Source: Eleginops maclovinus (Eukaryota > Chordata > Actinopteri > Perciformes > Eleginopidae). Taken from it: DNA of 64,000 nucleotides. Positions within the stretch are counted from its first letter, which is position 1; each line of letters begins with the position of its first letter. The translations under genes were made by a program, and so were the position numbers. The notes below the pieces were generated by a model. The model saw only the letters and a program-made list of their open reading frames with translations, was not told the origin of the DNA and did no database searches. The stretch is taken from the NCBI RefSeq assembly GCF_036324505.1, contig NC_086350.1:19339032-19403031 (forward strand), in the 5' to 3' direction. Shown piece by piece: positions 34,781 through 49,200 of the stretch.

Positions 34781-35809
34781 TGAGCAACATATACACTGCT
34801 AAACAGCCAGGTTGCCAAATGCTCTGTTGTTGTTTCTTTGCCCTAATTGCACATTTAATCACACTGAGCACTAACCTCACAGGCGTCATGGTCCCACTCT
34901 TTCTCAATCAGTCTTTTTCTGCCTCACAGAAACTCTGTTAAACCTTCCAAGGTGAGAAAGAATACCATCGGGAAACAACTGGTTCCAGAGATGTCGATAT
35001 ACATACAACGACTGACAGGAAAGAGATATGAAAATAGCCACAGTATGGAGATATCAAAGTCAGAGCCAAAACAGACAACCAAAAACACCAAAGCTTCTCT
35101 ACAGACAGCTGTGCAAACATGCAAAACAATGCGGCTATTTTGAATTATCTCGTGTTGCTACGTCAGTAATACATACACTTTGATATGCAAATTCAGGCAA
35201 TTCAATTAAATACAAATGATGATAAACATAATAAGTTGTTAATCATGTATTTAAAATAGAAATCTTAATTAAAGCTTAGGATAAAATGATGTATACAATC
35301 TTGCACATTTATTTAAAAAAATGTTTTCAGATACAATAGGGATGTCTGCTGTGTGCTGCCAACACTATGATTAATGCAGGAAATCATAACAAAGATGGCC
35401 CAATTAACAGTATATTGATTCTTCAAGGGGAAAATCAATTTGTTTTCAAAAAGGACTAATTAAATTAGGCTACTTAAAACCATTAAAGTGTTAGTGGAGG
35501 GCAGATGCACTGAGAAAGCACTGTACTGAAGTACCATTTTATGTGCTTTCATCCCATCCCACTAACACAAAACGTTCATTATGTATTGTCAGCCCTTTTA
35601 CTTGGGATATAGACCAACACTTCTGTACTTTTTTTTCTTAATCAAGTACACTTATGAAAGCAGAGCACATTGTATCTTTATTGTGTGCTATTTTATGACT
35701 TCCAAACAGAGGCACTTGTAACCCAGATGGCACCTGGTAGTAAGCTTACAGGGTACAATTGCTGAGTAAAATAACAACTTTATACACATTTGGAATGAAT
35801 TAAAAGCAG

Positions 35810-36104
35810 GAGTTGAAATAATGAGTGAAAATGATCAGACAAATGGTTAGCTAAAAAGTAATCGTTGAAATAGCATTGTTAGCTAAAACATAAAAAGGTG
35901 CACATTTGAAATAATTATCTGATATAATTAAATGGTTGAAATTGCCCATCCTAAAAGTAATAAATACACTGTTCATACAGCTAGCTCATAGTGTACAAAC
36001 AGCTTAAATGGTTTCCTGACATTAAAGGATAAGCAGCTCAAATAGTTAGCTGAAGTAATTAAATGTTTGAAATAGCCCAGTTAGCTGAAAGTAATACATA
36101 CTGT

Positions 36105-36138
<34 letters not shown>

Positions 36139-36300
36139 CTAATAGTAGTGTATAAACAGTTTAAATAGTTACCTGATATTAAAGGATAACCGTTTAAAAC
36201 GTTGGCCTAAATTGAGGGATCAACAGCTAAATAGTTGGCTCAATGTAATTGATAAACAGCTTAAAGGGTCAGCTTAAAGTAATGGATATAACGTCTAGCT
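35810..36300. repeat. Degenerate tandem array with (AT)n core
   Basis: Two long units of about 130-150 bases align by eye: 35935-36065 and 36066-36220. Each runs from a TTGAAAT...GCCCA start through AAAGTAAT, a ...GTGTA(C/T)AAACAG block, TTAAATGG/AG, and CATTAAAGGATAA. Flanking text before and after repeats smaller words (TTAGCTGAA, AAAGTAATG). An (AT)15 tract at 36107-36137 sits inside the second unit. Confidence 0.6.
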
Positions 36301-37051
36301 TCTGCCACTATTAATACAAATGCATATTCGACGCTGTAAAATTAAACATAAAAAAAAGACGTGTGGTCTCCCATGTTTTATCCTGCCTTGACGTAACTTG
36401 TGACATATATCCAGTTATTATTTTCAAAGGATATCCTTTGTTAATCAAAGCAAATCATTTAAAATATAGAATATAAGTAATTATTTCTCCACTTAGACCT
36501 AAAAAGAAGATCTTACAAATCTAGAGACAAGTTTCCTTCACTTGTGAATAGGAGGTACTTGAGGTGAAGCTAAATTTAGTTTTATGAACTAATGAACTCT
36601 TGTAATGGAAACTCCTTGAGATACATTGAAAACACAGGGCCTTGTAAAGCGTTGCAGGATTTTAAGTAAGAGATGCAGTGTGGACGTGGTTGCATGATGT
36701 GTAACACACAAAACCTTGACCCTTTCAATCCTAACCCCCCTGTGAATAATCTCCTTCCGTGGAACTTTACACCTCGATACGGGGCCTCTTGAACACTCAT
36801 CCCCCTGCATGAATAGCATTGCAGCCTCTCTCGCTCTCTCCCCATCTCTGTCCCTCTCGCTCCACACATTCCTCTTTCTACTGCCTCTGCCACCACAGGC
36901 GCCGTCGAAGAGCCTGACAGTTCAGCCCCGCTTTGATCTCAAGGCACAGGTTATCTATTGCCTCGCTAATTTTAGTTAGCCCCTTTAAGCTTCTCTTCTC
37001 TTTGAAGAGCATGGTACCATGCAGCAGGAAGTCCTGGGTGGTTATCAGAGT

Positions 37052-37085
37052 GGCCCCTTACACTTCCAGGCCCCTTACACTTCCA
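37052..37085. repeat. 17-bp perfect tandem duplication
   Basis: GGCCCCTTACACTTCCA occurs twice head to tail (37052-37068 and 37069-37085) in otherwise unique sequence; probably a small replication slip. Confidence 0.9.
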
Positions 37086-39513
37086 GGGGAAAAGGATTCA
37101 CCCTCACATCTACAAGGGTCTACTGTAATCTGGACAAGATTATCCACCTTCCTACATCTTAATCAAGTCCCCGAGCATAGCCATCCGAGATGCAACAGTG
37201 TGAGCTAAAGTGTTTTTCCATCAGATGGGATTGCTTGATGAATAAATATATAAACACACACAGAAATAAACATGAAGATGTGGAGGAAGACTGTGTGGAA
37301 TCCTGTTGGGTAATTAAAAGGCACGCAATTTCATTTTGCTTTGATTTTAACAGATTGATGTAGCAGATGGAGGACGGGTGTGGCAGGTAAAAGCGAAAAT
37401 CTTACCTTTCTGAGGAAGATGAGAAATAAGACTCTCTGCACCTCAAGCTTGGGAGATCAAGAGTCTGCAAAAACAAACGGTCACTTTGTAAGACATTTGT
37501 GTTTAAAATATTCATATTTTCAACAGGAATTTAAAACATTTTATCCAAACTTGAAAAACATCCACAGCATAAACTCATTTTTGCTTACAGCAGGTACATG
37601 TATTTCTCGGCCAGCTGTTCTGAGTCTCCCTCAAGACAATGAAGCCCTTCGACTGTAACCTTGTTTGCTCAAACAGAAGGCCACGTTACAACACGAGCAA
37701 GAGGCAACCTGTTAGAGGTGAAAGGGCGCAGGTCACACCTATGAGGCAGTCACATGTGTTATTCCCTTTCTTTATCTTCCAATGCTTTTTTTGTTCAGCA
37801 CACTTCTGAGATCAAACACGTGCAGGATTACAAAAAAAAACACACAGGTCACAAAGTTGCACAAAGCCGATGAAAGCTACACAAAGACTATCTGAGCGCA
37901 GTTCCTGCTCTCCAGCATGAATGATGGTTCTCCAGGACCACCTTCAGATGAGAGGACCAGGAGGTTTCTGCAGGCTGATTTAGCACCTCAATCTCGTTCA
38001 AGAAGGGTCACTTTTCTCCCTGCAGGATGACTTACGAGGGCACAGTAGCTGCTTTCATTTCCATTTTATTGTGAGGAATGGGGGCTAACGTTTTCCTCTA
38101 TCTGTTGCATGAGCTACAAGAGGCCAATACTGGTGCCAAAGGGGTATTTCTGTGTGTCAATGTCATGTTCTCTGCAAGGATGGCAGTTTTACTTCTATCT
38201 GTTTCCAATTTCTTTCACAATTTATTGAAGGTTAATCTTTCTGAGATTTGAAAAGATTTGAAATGTTCATATCTACGCAGGAAGGAGTAGCGGCTCTTGG
38301 GGACAATGCAAAGTCAATTCAAGCCTAACATCCGAGGCTTCTGAGTTTGATGGATAGGAAGTAATAAGCACACACTGTACCCTACTAGTCAGGTGTGAAC
38401 TTCTCGACGATAGCCGTGTAGTCAGTTGTCTTATTTTGATTTTGTCCTCATCTTTTCAGAACCTCTTTCTATTACACACACATTTATTGTATGAAGGCGA
38501 TGACACGACTGAATGAATTGGCTTCAGGGTTTTCAATTTCAATCAAAAGATGTAACGTCAAAAGACCTAAGGTCATTGAAGAGAGTGAAAAGCACTGCGA
38601 GGCTGGTTGGGCAGGCACAACGGGAGACAGGAACAAAAAGAAGGTGAAGCAGTGAGGGGAGGATGAGAATAGTGAATGTGTGGCAGGAGGTGAGCATTGA
38701 TAGATAATAAAGGGGACAGACAGATAGCAAGAGGAAGAGAGGGAAAAACAGAGGGATCAATAGAGCGAGACCACTCCAACCGTTATACAGAACTAACTAG
38801 AGAGTGACACAGCAGGCGACAACAAGACAGTTGGATCCTCCCATTAGCAGGCAGAATTAATTAGGACTCCACTGTGTAGCAAGACAAATATAATTACATT
38901 ACATCATCAGTCCTCATTATTACAAACTCGCTTACATCCTGTTACCCTGGGGACTGAGGACCGCCAACTGGACAGCCAACTCTAAACAGTCACCGCGGAA
39001 AGAAAAAAAAACAAGATGGCTGTCAGCATTCATTTAGCATAACGCTGTGAGGAGAGCATTTCCACAGTAAGTCACGCTCTGGAGATAGATGTTGAATTCT
39101 GGTTGTCAGGCATCACACAGCGGAGTTAGTAATGTTCCTATAGCTATAAACAGAGTGTAATTTGGCTTGAGATGTGATCGCTCACTCCCTATGAGCTATA
39201 TTTACCATCTGTGGCCTTTTACCCTGTTTGTGTGTGTGAATACAGCATGTGGAGCATGTGTGTACAAGTGAATTTGTGGCTCCATGAGGTTCAGCAGCAA
39301 CCCACGATGATAGCGAGTTATCTGGGGAGGCATACGTGAGATTCTGCTTTACACAGTGGACACAGTTTTGTGGGTGTTTGCATGGTAGCATTCTCAAGAT
39401 CCAACGGGAGAAAAAAGGATGACCTTGGCATTCTAACACACACACGGTCCTCTGTTGAGACGAATCAAGAATGTAAAGAAATCGAGTTTTACACTCTGAG
39501 GAACACTTAGGAA

Positions 39514-39529
39514 CCCCCCCCCCCCCCCC
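39514..39529 (+). repeat. C16 homopolymer
   Basis: Sixteen C's in a row. Length is likely to vary between individuals and to be hard to sequence exactly. Confidence 0.9.
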
Positions 39530-40267
39530 GCAATACAACAAATACGTGACCTTGCAACGAAAAGAAATGATAACCTTGTTTTAGTAAGAAAGCGAGCAGA
39601 GAGGCGTTGAAAAGCTGATCCTGTGCTGTGTGTGGTAATGGGGTATCATTTGTCTCATGGGAGCGAGCAGAGCCCGGCAGCTGTGGCGCGCAGAGAGCTC
39701 ATACAGCTGTGAATGAGGCGGTGCCGGCCAGCGCTGGCACACATCGGCAAGTCAGCTGACAACGACTGGCTCTCCTCTCACTGAGGCAGACAAGTGTTTA
39801 ACACAGTGCTGCCGGCCGGATAAGGGTGGAGAACTTATCGTGCAGAATAGAGTTTTGCAGTATTTCTGTAAGCTGAGCAGGTAGCAGTGATAGGAACTAG
39901 TTCAATCGACAAAAAGCAAATGTGTTTTTCCATTGGATTTTGGGAAATTGTGGAAGATGAATGGCAAATGAGTTATAAACCCTTAACAACCCTTTATAAT
40001 CTCCTTCTTCATTACAACTTCTGTTTTTTTTTTTTAAAGCGTTAATGCAATCATGCATTATGGTGGCATGGCAACATAGTAAAGACAGCTGAAATGCTAA
40101 CTCATTTCCAGGTTTAAGGACTTATTCCTGCACCACACTATGTCTCTGGATAAAAATAATGATCAGAATGAATCTTAACCAAATTATAACACTAACCCTT
40201 TACATTCTGTACGACATACAACAACCTCTGTACTTAGACCTTTGCAGCAGAGAGGAACATTATACAC

Positions 40268-40774
40268 AGGGGTTTTTCTATAAAAATATAGTATGAGGGC
40301 GCTAACGTCACTTACGGCCCGTCCACTTTGCGGCGAAAATAATGCATGAGAGCGAGGTATAATAGTTTCTTCTTGTTTTAAAGCTTAAAGTCATATATTG
40401 CACCTTAAACAACAAATAAATCACAGGTTACGGTTTCTTTACTTCCTATACAGAAAAAATACAGTAAAATAAACAATCTAATTCAGAAATCACAGTTTCA
40501 GTGCGAGCCTGCGGCCTGCCACTCGACCACCGGCAGACCCGACCAGACATCCATCCTCTATTTATTCAGATCGCCGTGAAAACAAAGCTTTCTCTGCTGT
40601 CTGATGGTCTATTTCACACGATTTTTATGTATTTGGAGTAATTATACAGTTTTTGAAGAACAGAAATATTATTTTCTGGCATCACTTTAAAATTTGATAT
40701 GGAAATGTGCCTTTTGGTATGAGGGCGAATGCCGAAAGTAAGAAGATGCAGCGCCCCTGTTAGAAAAAAACCCT
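40268..40774. repeat. MITE-like element with inverted ends
   Basis: Left end AGGGGTTTTTCTATAAAAA followed by GAGGGCGCT; right end GCAGCGCCCCTG followed by TTAGAAAAAAACCCT. The two ends are imperfect inverted copies over about 30 bases. Flanks TTATACAC and AATATACA are similar but not a perfect duplication. There is no coding capacity. The ends would suit an old non-autonomous DNA transposon. Confidence 0.55.
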
Positions 40775-42997
40775 AATATACAGTATATGTATATTAAAAA
40801 AAGAAAGATCCAGGAGGATTTCAAGCAGCTTCCAGATGTTGCCAACAAAAACAATCACTATAAAATATGTCTAATAAAAAGAGAGCAACAATAACAATTA
40901 AACAGTCATAAAAATAGACAATTGTCTGACAATAGCACTTCAGGGCATGTTGCAAACTCGCCTCATTAGATAAATTTCATTCATTCTTTACGTAGCGATG
41001 CCAAAAGTCTAGTTGCAAAGCATTTACTGTAATGAGTGTGCATCAGGCTGTTTAGGTTTTTTTTTGCTTTGCTGTGCCTCAATGAATCATGCCATCCTCG
41101 GTTTAACACCCTGTAAGGATTATTTTCTGCTAAAAGTATGCCATCCTTTCCACACCCAATCTGCTTTTCCTGCACATATGCATAAACGGGGACATAAGGT
41201 TTAATCTGTGTTCTGTGTGCAGTTTGGTATGTGACAGCGGTATTGAAGTGACAAAACATTGAATGGCTCGCATTCAGGTAAAATGAGTGTATCACTCCTC
41301 ATGTAGCTGGCAGGCTATTAAATGTTCTTTGCTAAGCCTTGAGGTTCTAACCATTGCCTCACAGCCCTGCATGGATGAAGGTGGGAATACGAAATCTACC
41401 ATGCTGCAGTTGCCATACTGCTGACTCTGCTGAGTTAACACAACCCTTAGGGTAAACCAGAAGCCCATCATCATTAAAAATGACTCATGCCTTTCCCCCT
41501 CTTCCCCCTTCTCTCTATTCCTCCATAGGAAGTTTGCACCTAACAGCTGTCCCTCCATATCAATCTCTTTCCATCATCCCTCTACCCTCTCTTTTGCCCC
41601 TGAAAAGGTTTCTCAAGCCAAACTGCTTCCCCACACTGAATGTTGTCCTGACTTAATCCCGCTGTAAAAAGCTGAAGGGGGAGAAAACTTCAATTTCCAA
41701 ATCCACGACAGCTGCACCGGTAAGACCAGGACTCTCGGTCCCTCGTCTCTTCGCATTGTCGTCGTGCCTCGGTCTCGCCTCTTCACGCCATCCCTCATAC
41801 AGTGGGATGGGAGCATGTAGGGCATGACGCCTCGGCCCAGGAATGCTGGAAAGGAGCCAAATCAGATCCCCTTCCATGGAGTGGACAAGCAGCGTGGATG
41901 CAACAACCACACACTAAAACACACATTGTGAGTCTGGCACGAGGGGGATGTGGAAATGAAAAACGGAAAACACAGGAATCTTGGGCTGAAGCAGACAGTT
42001 TACTTTGGCTGTACTTAACAATACAGCACTTCCAAACCCATTGAAGCCACACGACTTCCATCGGATATCTGCAGATGCTATGGCACAGGGACATAGAGTG
42101 AATTCCTGTGTAATTTGAGAAAGTGGGCAGCTAGGCCCAGCTCTGATTGCAGGCTGATGTGAATGGGAGTCTAGTTGGGCGGGGGCTACTGTAGGCTCTG
42201 GCAGCGAGCCAAAGTGTGTGGCATTGCTGAGTGATGAGACACAAGCTTTGAGGTTTCCGCAGAAGCTGAATCATAGGAAGCAGGACAGATTTCATTGGAC
42301 AGCTTTACCGTGCAATTACTTCCTACATGGAGAGTGAAAAAAGCTGTCAGCATAGCTACAGTTCAGACAACATACTCAATTTCAACAGGAACAGAGAGGA
42401 AATAGAGTATGGGCTGTCAAAGGGCTTGGATTGTAATAATTGACTTGTTTCTGTTTAGTTTGATGGTCCATATTTACATTTCCAATTTCCGTCTTCACAC
42501 ATGAATAAAGCAATCATCGGCTTCAACTGTTCATTACATTACGTTGAGTCACAATTTGTCATATCTTCCTTAATAAACAATTTTCTACGACAATAACTGC
42601 TTCTACTCTTAAATGACTTGTGTTTTGTTGCCTATAATGCATCCCTTCTGAGGCACATGCACGCATATGTAGCGGGTGTTAAAAAGAGTATGGGGGTCAG
42701 CAGTGGGCCAAGGTTCATGGTGTGCTGGTGAAGTAGAGTTATGACATCTCTGCTCTATCTCATCAGCCGGGCTGTCAGCTCACACAACATCATTTATCTT
42801 TGAAAAGTCTCGTCGTTGAACACGCAACAGCATGGGTGGGCAAATCATCACTATGGTTGCACTACTATAGCACTTACCCTTCAAAGAGACGAGTATAGAA
42901 TGGGCCACAAATTGAGCTTACACGAAGTATGGGCCACGGGCAACGTTGTAATGGCTGGTCGGAGTAAACCATGCAAACCACAGAGGGTTTGAAAGGC
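40775..42997. other. Non-coding stretch, nothing recognised
   Basis: Open frames at 41292-41910 and 41795-42094 overlap one another on several frames and carry no domain. No repeat ends were found. Confidence 0.6.
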
Positions 42998-43010
42998 ATG
43001 TTATTTATTT

Positions 43011-43190
43011 AATTTTTTAAGTTATTTTTTGGGGGCTTTTTGCCTTTAATCGGATAGGACAGTGGAGAGTGACAGGAAAGGGGGAGAGAGAGTCGGGGTG
43101 GGATCCGGAAAGGACCACAGGTCGGGAATCGATCCCGGGTCGCTGGCGTACGGTGCAGGTGCCCCAGCCAGTTGCGCCACGGCCGGGGCC
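43011..43190 (-). repeat. tRNA-derived SINE with 13-bp target duplication
   Basis: On the minus strand it starts GGCCCCGGCCGTGGCGCAAC. Pol III boxes are TGGCGCAACTGG (A box, plus 43168-43179) and GGATCGATTCC (B box, plus 43125-43135), close to the tRNA consensus. A pyrimidine-rich body and a tail rich in A follow. The target duplication ATGTTATTTATTT is perfect at 42998-43010 and 43191-43203, and AT-rich as expected for LINE-driven insertion. Well-kept boxes and duplication suggest a fairly young insertion. Confidence 0.9.
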
Positions 43191-43203
43191 ATGTTATTTA
43201 TTT

Positions 43204-46200
43204 TTTAATTGCTAAAATACATTTATAATAGCCAGTAACTTTTGCAACAGAAATTATGAATTATATTTTCCAATTAACATTAGTACTTGAAAAATATCAT
43301 GTGTTCCAAACACTTCATTCAGGAAAGATTAACAACTTTTAGTTTCAAATACTAATTTGTCCACAAAATGTATTGTTTGCACTTACTAAATCCTGGAAGA
43401 AACATTAAATAATGTGCTCCTGAACGCAACAAGGAAGCCATGATCCTTGAGTGAGAAAATCTGTGAATCTGCAATGAACTTTTTTCCTAATATTGATTAC
43501 ACGTATAGGCAGTTGAACACATGTTGTATATACTTAATTTCCCAAAATCGTTTGTGTTAGATTTCGTAAAATACATTTCCTTCTTTCTGGTGCACTGTCT
43601 TTACAGGTGCAGCTTATATTATTCTGTAAAGGCCACACGGATGATAGGAGCAAAAAAGACCCTGAAACTGTTATGGGTTCAGAGTATCCTTTTTAAGGTC
43701 GTTTTTTTTCTAGATGTGTGGTGTGTGGGCAAAACTATTTGAAGTAAGCCAATTAAAAAATGGATATTTTCACAGAAAATAAAAAAACATAACACAAACA
43801 AGGAGAGTAAATTACACTTAAACAGAGATATTTATGGTAAGCTGGCTTGACAAATTGGTTGAAACCATTTAACGGGAAGCAAACAATCACTTTTTTGTTT
43901 ATAAGAGAAAGCTTGGCCTTCAAAACTGCCTTTAAGGGTTTGCTTCCAGCAGGATATCTAGTGCCCGTTGAACAGATGGCTATCTCATTTGGGAAACATG
44001 TGGCGCGGAGCGAAGAGCATTAGAAGAAGAGGCAGATACTGTATGAGGAGCCCTTGGGCAGGCTTGTTGTTGTTATCGACGATTGGCCTTTCATTGGGCA
44101 AAGAAAGCAAAACTAATCTCCGAACATGAACACTGGCCTGTACACCCTGCAGCAAGGTTCTGCTTTGTCATCAAGACAGTAAGAACTGCTTAAGAGCTAA
44201 ATGCTTTCCATTCTCCCTTTTTTGACACTTAGGTTAAGCAATCTAATGTTACTGCCCTGCAACAATACTGTCTTCTGAAGCTTACGGTTGTATAACTGTG
44301 ATTAAGATAATGGCAAAGATGATGTTGATGCATTGTACGTATGCTTGTTTGAGAGAGGAGTCAAATATTAAGTAATCCCTGAAGATAACCGTTCTTTAAA
44401 GGTTAGAAAATATGGAGAAAATAAAATATTGTAACATTTTTAAAACCAAATTAGCCCTATGTCGATATTGCGAGGGTATTTACACAATGACATTTTCGAT
44501 AAGTAATCGTCAGTTTTGTGGATATAAGTGGTTTAAGGCAAATAATAAAACAGTATGGTATGTTCAGAATTACATCTCTCTTCTATTCAATAGAAAGTGA
44601 AAGACAACATTCATGCCATGTTAGAGTAGAATAAATAATAGTAAATACTTTATTTCAAATAGAACCTTTCAAACAGAGTTATGAAGTGCTTTAAAAACAT
44701 AATACATCGAAATACTTAGAGAGAATGAAATGAAAAGAGCCCCTTTCAGGTTGTTCAGGAGTCTGATATAATACCAATATATTGCCAAGCCCTTCCCTCT
44801 ATATTTCCGAGTCTGTGTTTTGTAATTTAAACTTTGAAAACTGCATAGGGTATATAGGTATTGAGTTATGTTGACATATTTTTTGTTTTCAGGCAGTTTC
44901 CATCCTCCTCTTTCTTCATTTCTATGTCTCAGAGTCCGAGATGAGTTTGAGTGTGGGAGATAAATAAACAGATGGACTGAGGTTGGATGCAGAATGCAAA
45001 ATAAAATCACAGTGAAGCACAAAAAAGATTCAGTTTTGAAAAGTTAAATAGAGCAAATCCACAGAAATGTACTGTTTAACAAGAAGATGTCCAAATATAT
45101 AAATCCCATTTCCTGGAGTCATTTGCTTGGAACCCATGCGTGGTGTACATGGCAGATATATATATGCCATGGTCATTCCAATTGCATCTGGATTCAACAG
45201 TCAAGTGCTATCGGATGAATCAAACAAGAATAAATCATCATTGCAGACCTGTGCTTTCACATGGGGGGGACTGGAGGTTGTTGCAAGCCTGTAGACTGCC
45301 AATAAAGGACAGTAACCATTCATCCGTGTTAGCTGTCTGAAGCTGGGGAATCCAAACCCTCTGTTTTCTTACCGACAGCCAACTGCCAGGTTTTCAGTGT
45401 CAAATGCCAGATTATCCTACGCAACGTTAGCTGGCAGGGCTGATCCTTTGCTTTTATTTGCACATATTAAATGCCAACTGTGAAGCACAAAACATCTAGT
45501 GCTGTGATAGACTCGGCATCTTTTCCCCATCCAAGCAATCGAATCACTGGCTGTTAGTTCCACACTCCCCTGCAGCTAAACCTTTGCAATTTATAGAAGA
45601 AAGATGCCAAGCAGATTCTTATTCACATCCTGTTGATTCTCCACTGCATATAGAAGTTGAAGCCTGCTCATCTCCTGTATGCTGGACATATCCCAAGGTA
45701 CCTTCCCCTGAGGACCTGCTTCAACAAATATCTCTCACTTTTCCGCTTTGCACAGCCCCACAGATCCCCCGTGGCCTAGGCCAACCGTGACTTTAATGCT
45801 CAAGAGAAGGTTTAGAGTCCCAGGGGAGTCATGAGAGCATTTTATCACCCCTGCCAGTAGATAAACAGAGGCCATCATGTACAATCATCACAAGGGGTTT
45901 TGGATTGGATCCAGGTCTGAGTTTGTGAGTGCCTACGTGCCTAGGTTGTCCACATGGACACGGTTTGCCAAGTCGGCTACACAGGCTGTGGCTGTTGATC
46001 CTCTGTTCTCGTCCTAGAAGAATTTCCTTCCTGATTCAGCGTGCAATCAGAGGCATCTGCAGTGTCCACTTTGCCAGAATTTTTGCTTCTCCCCCATGTG
46101 CACACAGACATACTACAGCATCTGTTCGTTTGCATGCATGCCAGGGAGAGCTGCAGCTGCGCACCCATCAACCCAGACACACATTTTTTGGGAACACATT

Positions 46201-49200
46201 CATTGGAGTTCACTGCGCACAGGGGACAGGGAAGTGAGCAAGTGTTTGAAAACTACTGGGGTGAGCTTTCACCACCCATGACCTAACAAAATCCACCTCA
46301 TCATAGACAAGAGGATATCATCACCAGCTGGCAAAGCCTGCTGAGCTTAAGACTTCAAACGCAGCCTGAGATATCCAAGGTATGGTTGTTTCAATGTGCC
46401 TCAGACAGGACAATTCCCACTTTTGAATGAGTCTATTCACTTACTGATTTTGACAAAGCATAGATGTTTTAATGTGAAACTAAAAGATGAGAAAAATCAC
46501 ACTGTTTCTTCTCTGCTGAACATGCAAAGCCTAAACCCCCTGTGCCCTCTTTTTCCTGACAGGGCGACTGAGTAAGTGGAAAATAGATGAACAGATTCCG
46601 GACGAATCACAGGGAACACATTGGTCCGACACGCGATGTGGTATTAGTCGCTCATATTCTTCATGCTAATTTACAGAGTCAGTCGGTCTAAAGTAATGCC
46701 ACCCTGGCTTTATAGCTGATAAAACCTTTATTATTTCATTTGCTCCCAGAGTTTTAAATGAAGGTAATAGACAAGCTGGTGGTACAGTCTTAGAGAATTA
46801 AAGCCGGGGCCGAGTGAACATGGAGGAGGGGGATATGATAAGTGCGGACAGGGAACAGTGAGCAGCAGATGAAATATGTGCTTGGAAAACATGATTAGCA
46901 AAAATGGCTCTCATACACTCCTATCCCTCTGCAGTGCAGAGAACAAAACTGTCAAACTCAGATTAGACTAAAGAAATCCGATAATTTTCTTCATCTTAAT
47001 GCGCTTCTTTATGTCTTGAGAGAGGATTATGTTCACAAAGAAGCTATAGAAAGACCTATCATACCGTTTTGCGGCAGCACGACATGCCATGGACACAGAA
47101 AAGGAGACGGCTCACAGTGACCCCATGGCTTTAGTGTTACTTCTGTCATTGTGAAGATGAAATCCTCTTGGATCCAGAAAAACTCCAAAGCTGCTGTTAT
47201 TTAAAACCTTCCCGCAATGGCTGCTTTGGGCCCATTTACGCCTCATTTCACATACTTCTATTTAATGCTTAACAACTTCCCTTGTAAACATCACAGAACC
47301 ATGGTTAATGGCTTTAATTAAAGATGACAGGAAGAATGGTAGTGTAGTATGTCTAAGCATAAACAACTTTGTTTATACATCAATGTTAAAATATAGGACA
47401 TAGAATAAACAAAACAAAAAATAATTAATAAAACTCCAGTTAATTTAATCTGGCTTCGACCAAACCTATTATATAAATAATTGTACAACTATTTTTCTTC
47501 AATCCACAGTTATACCCAATGCAGGGTTGTAAAAATAGACAGGGCATTTGGTAAGCACCTAGAGGTGACTTCTGTTAACCTGCATGTTTCCCACATTTTG
47601 TTTTCTCTCAGCTTCCTCTTCCCTCCTCTGAATAAATGGAACTTTTTTTCTTTATTAAAAGTATTTACCATCCATCCACTCAGCCGTTTCTTTATGGTTA
47701 TTGCTTCATTTCCCAAAGCTCACTAAATGAGTTTGGTTATAATCTATTCTACCACTCAACCATAGTGTGGTATGTGTATTAAAATACCCAAATCATATGT
47801 TATTTTCTGTCCTACTTCCTGAAACTTGCTTATCTCCAGCCCTATTTTGGGCTGTAAGTTGTGAGTTGTAATTCACGACTTCAGCTTACACATCCACTAC
47901 AACATACTCCTTCTCACTTCCTCCACTTAAAAGAAATCCCCTTTAGAAAAAAACAATCTTTTATCTTTCCCATCTTCACTAACATTACAACTAAAAAGTG
48001 AATTTAGGATAATTCTTCAAACACAAACCGACAAAGTGTATTGAAATGAACATGTAAAGATGCATTTCGGTGTGTACACTGGGAATTACACCCCTGTCAA
48101 TGTCAGACCTGTCATACTACTTTAGGTCCTCTTTCAATCACTTTCTCCACCTTCTCCCTTTGCACTCAAGTAATACACCCTATTAGCTAGTTTCCACCTC
48201 CCAAAAACGTTCTTTATATCACTCAAATGACTTCAGTTAGCTTAAGCAAGCAACTTTCTTTTCTCCCTTGGATCATAAGAGGACATTAAGCAATCCTGCC
48301 TTCAGGTCCTTCCATCTCTTATTTCTTCATTTTACTTGCATTGTTTCACTCTGTTGTACTGTTGGCGGGGTCTGAAACTTAAAATGTTCTTTGCCAACAC
48401 TATATGTATTGTACATGGGAATACGACTTTAGACTTTTTGAAACTCTTGACCTCCAGTTCCACATATTCAGCTGGACAACTTTGGCCTTCAAATAAGGGG
48501 AGGATGATGAGACATGTATTCCATATTGTACCTGGGTCCTGTTCAGCAGAGAAGCACTGTTTATTGTCACACAAAGGTCTCTCCGGAGTAAACACTATAA
48601 TATGTATAATAAAACAATAAAAGTACATTTTGATTGGCCTGTATTCAGGGTATTGAAAGAGACCACTTGGTGCTCATGGTTGTAACAAAACACAAGCATT
48701 TCAACTAATATCACATACTTATAGCTCATAAACTACTATTTTTGAAACCCGTATTAGGTTGATAAAGATAGTCTGGGTTAATGGGTCATTTGTTTAACAA
48801 GGCATCCGCACACCAGGTCAAGAGAGGTGTAACAACAACACCTTCCCACTGACAGCAGGTTGTGGCAGGCAGGCTTCATACACAGCATGTACATGTTTTT
48901 TTTCCATCATGGAGGTCCTTCCTGTGCGTGAATGTGTATGATCATCTTGGCGATGCTCTCGGGCTCCACTGCAGGTGTTTACATCTCCACAAATCCCCAC
49001 TGGTCTTTCCCAGCTGAGACAGGCAGCATGACGCCCGCCCTCGCCTTCCCTTTTCCTCTCTCCTTTCACCCTCCCAACATGCTAGACAGGAAAGCGAACA
49101 CTGCCAACCCCAGGTGTCGGGCATCCGCTTGGCACTGAGTCAGCAGACAAGCGAGAATGTGAGAGCAAAGATGGACTGCATGTGGGCAGGGTGTGAGAGA

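Larger units (their letters stand above)
34781..40267. other. Non-coding stretch with tandem repeats
   Basis: No gene recognised. Includes the array at 35810-36300, a 17-bp tandem pair at 37052-37085 and a C16 run at 39514-39529. Open frames near 36582-36896 and 39182-39541 lie over pyrimidine-rich or poly-C sequence and look spurious. Confidence 0.6.
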
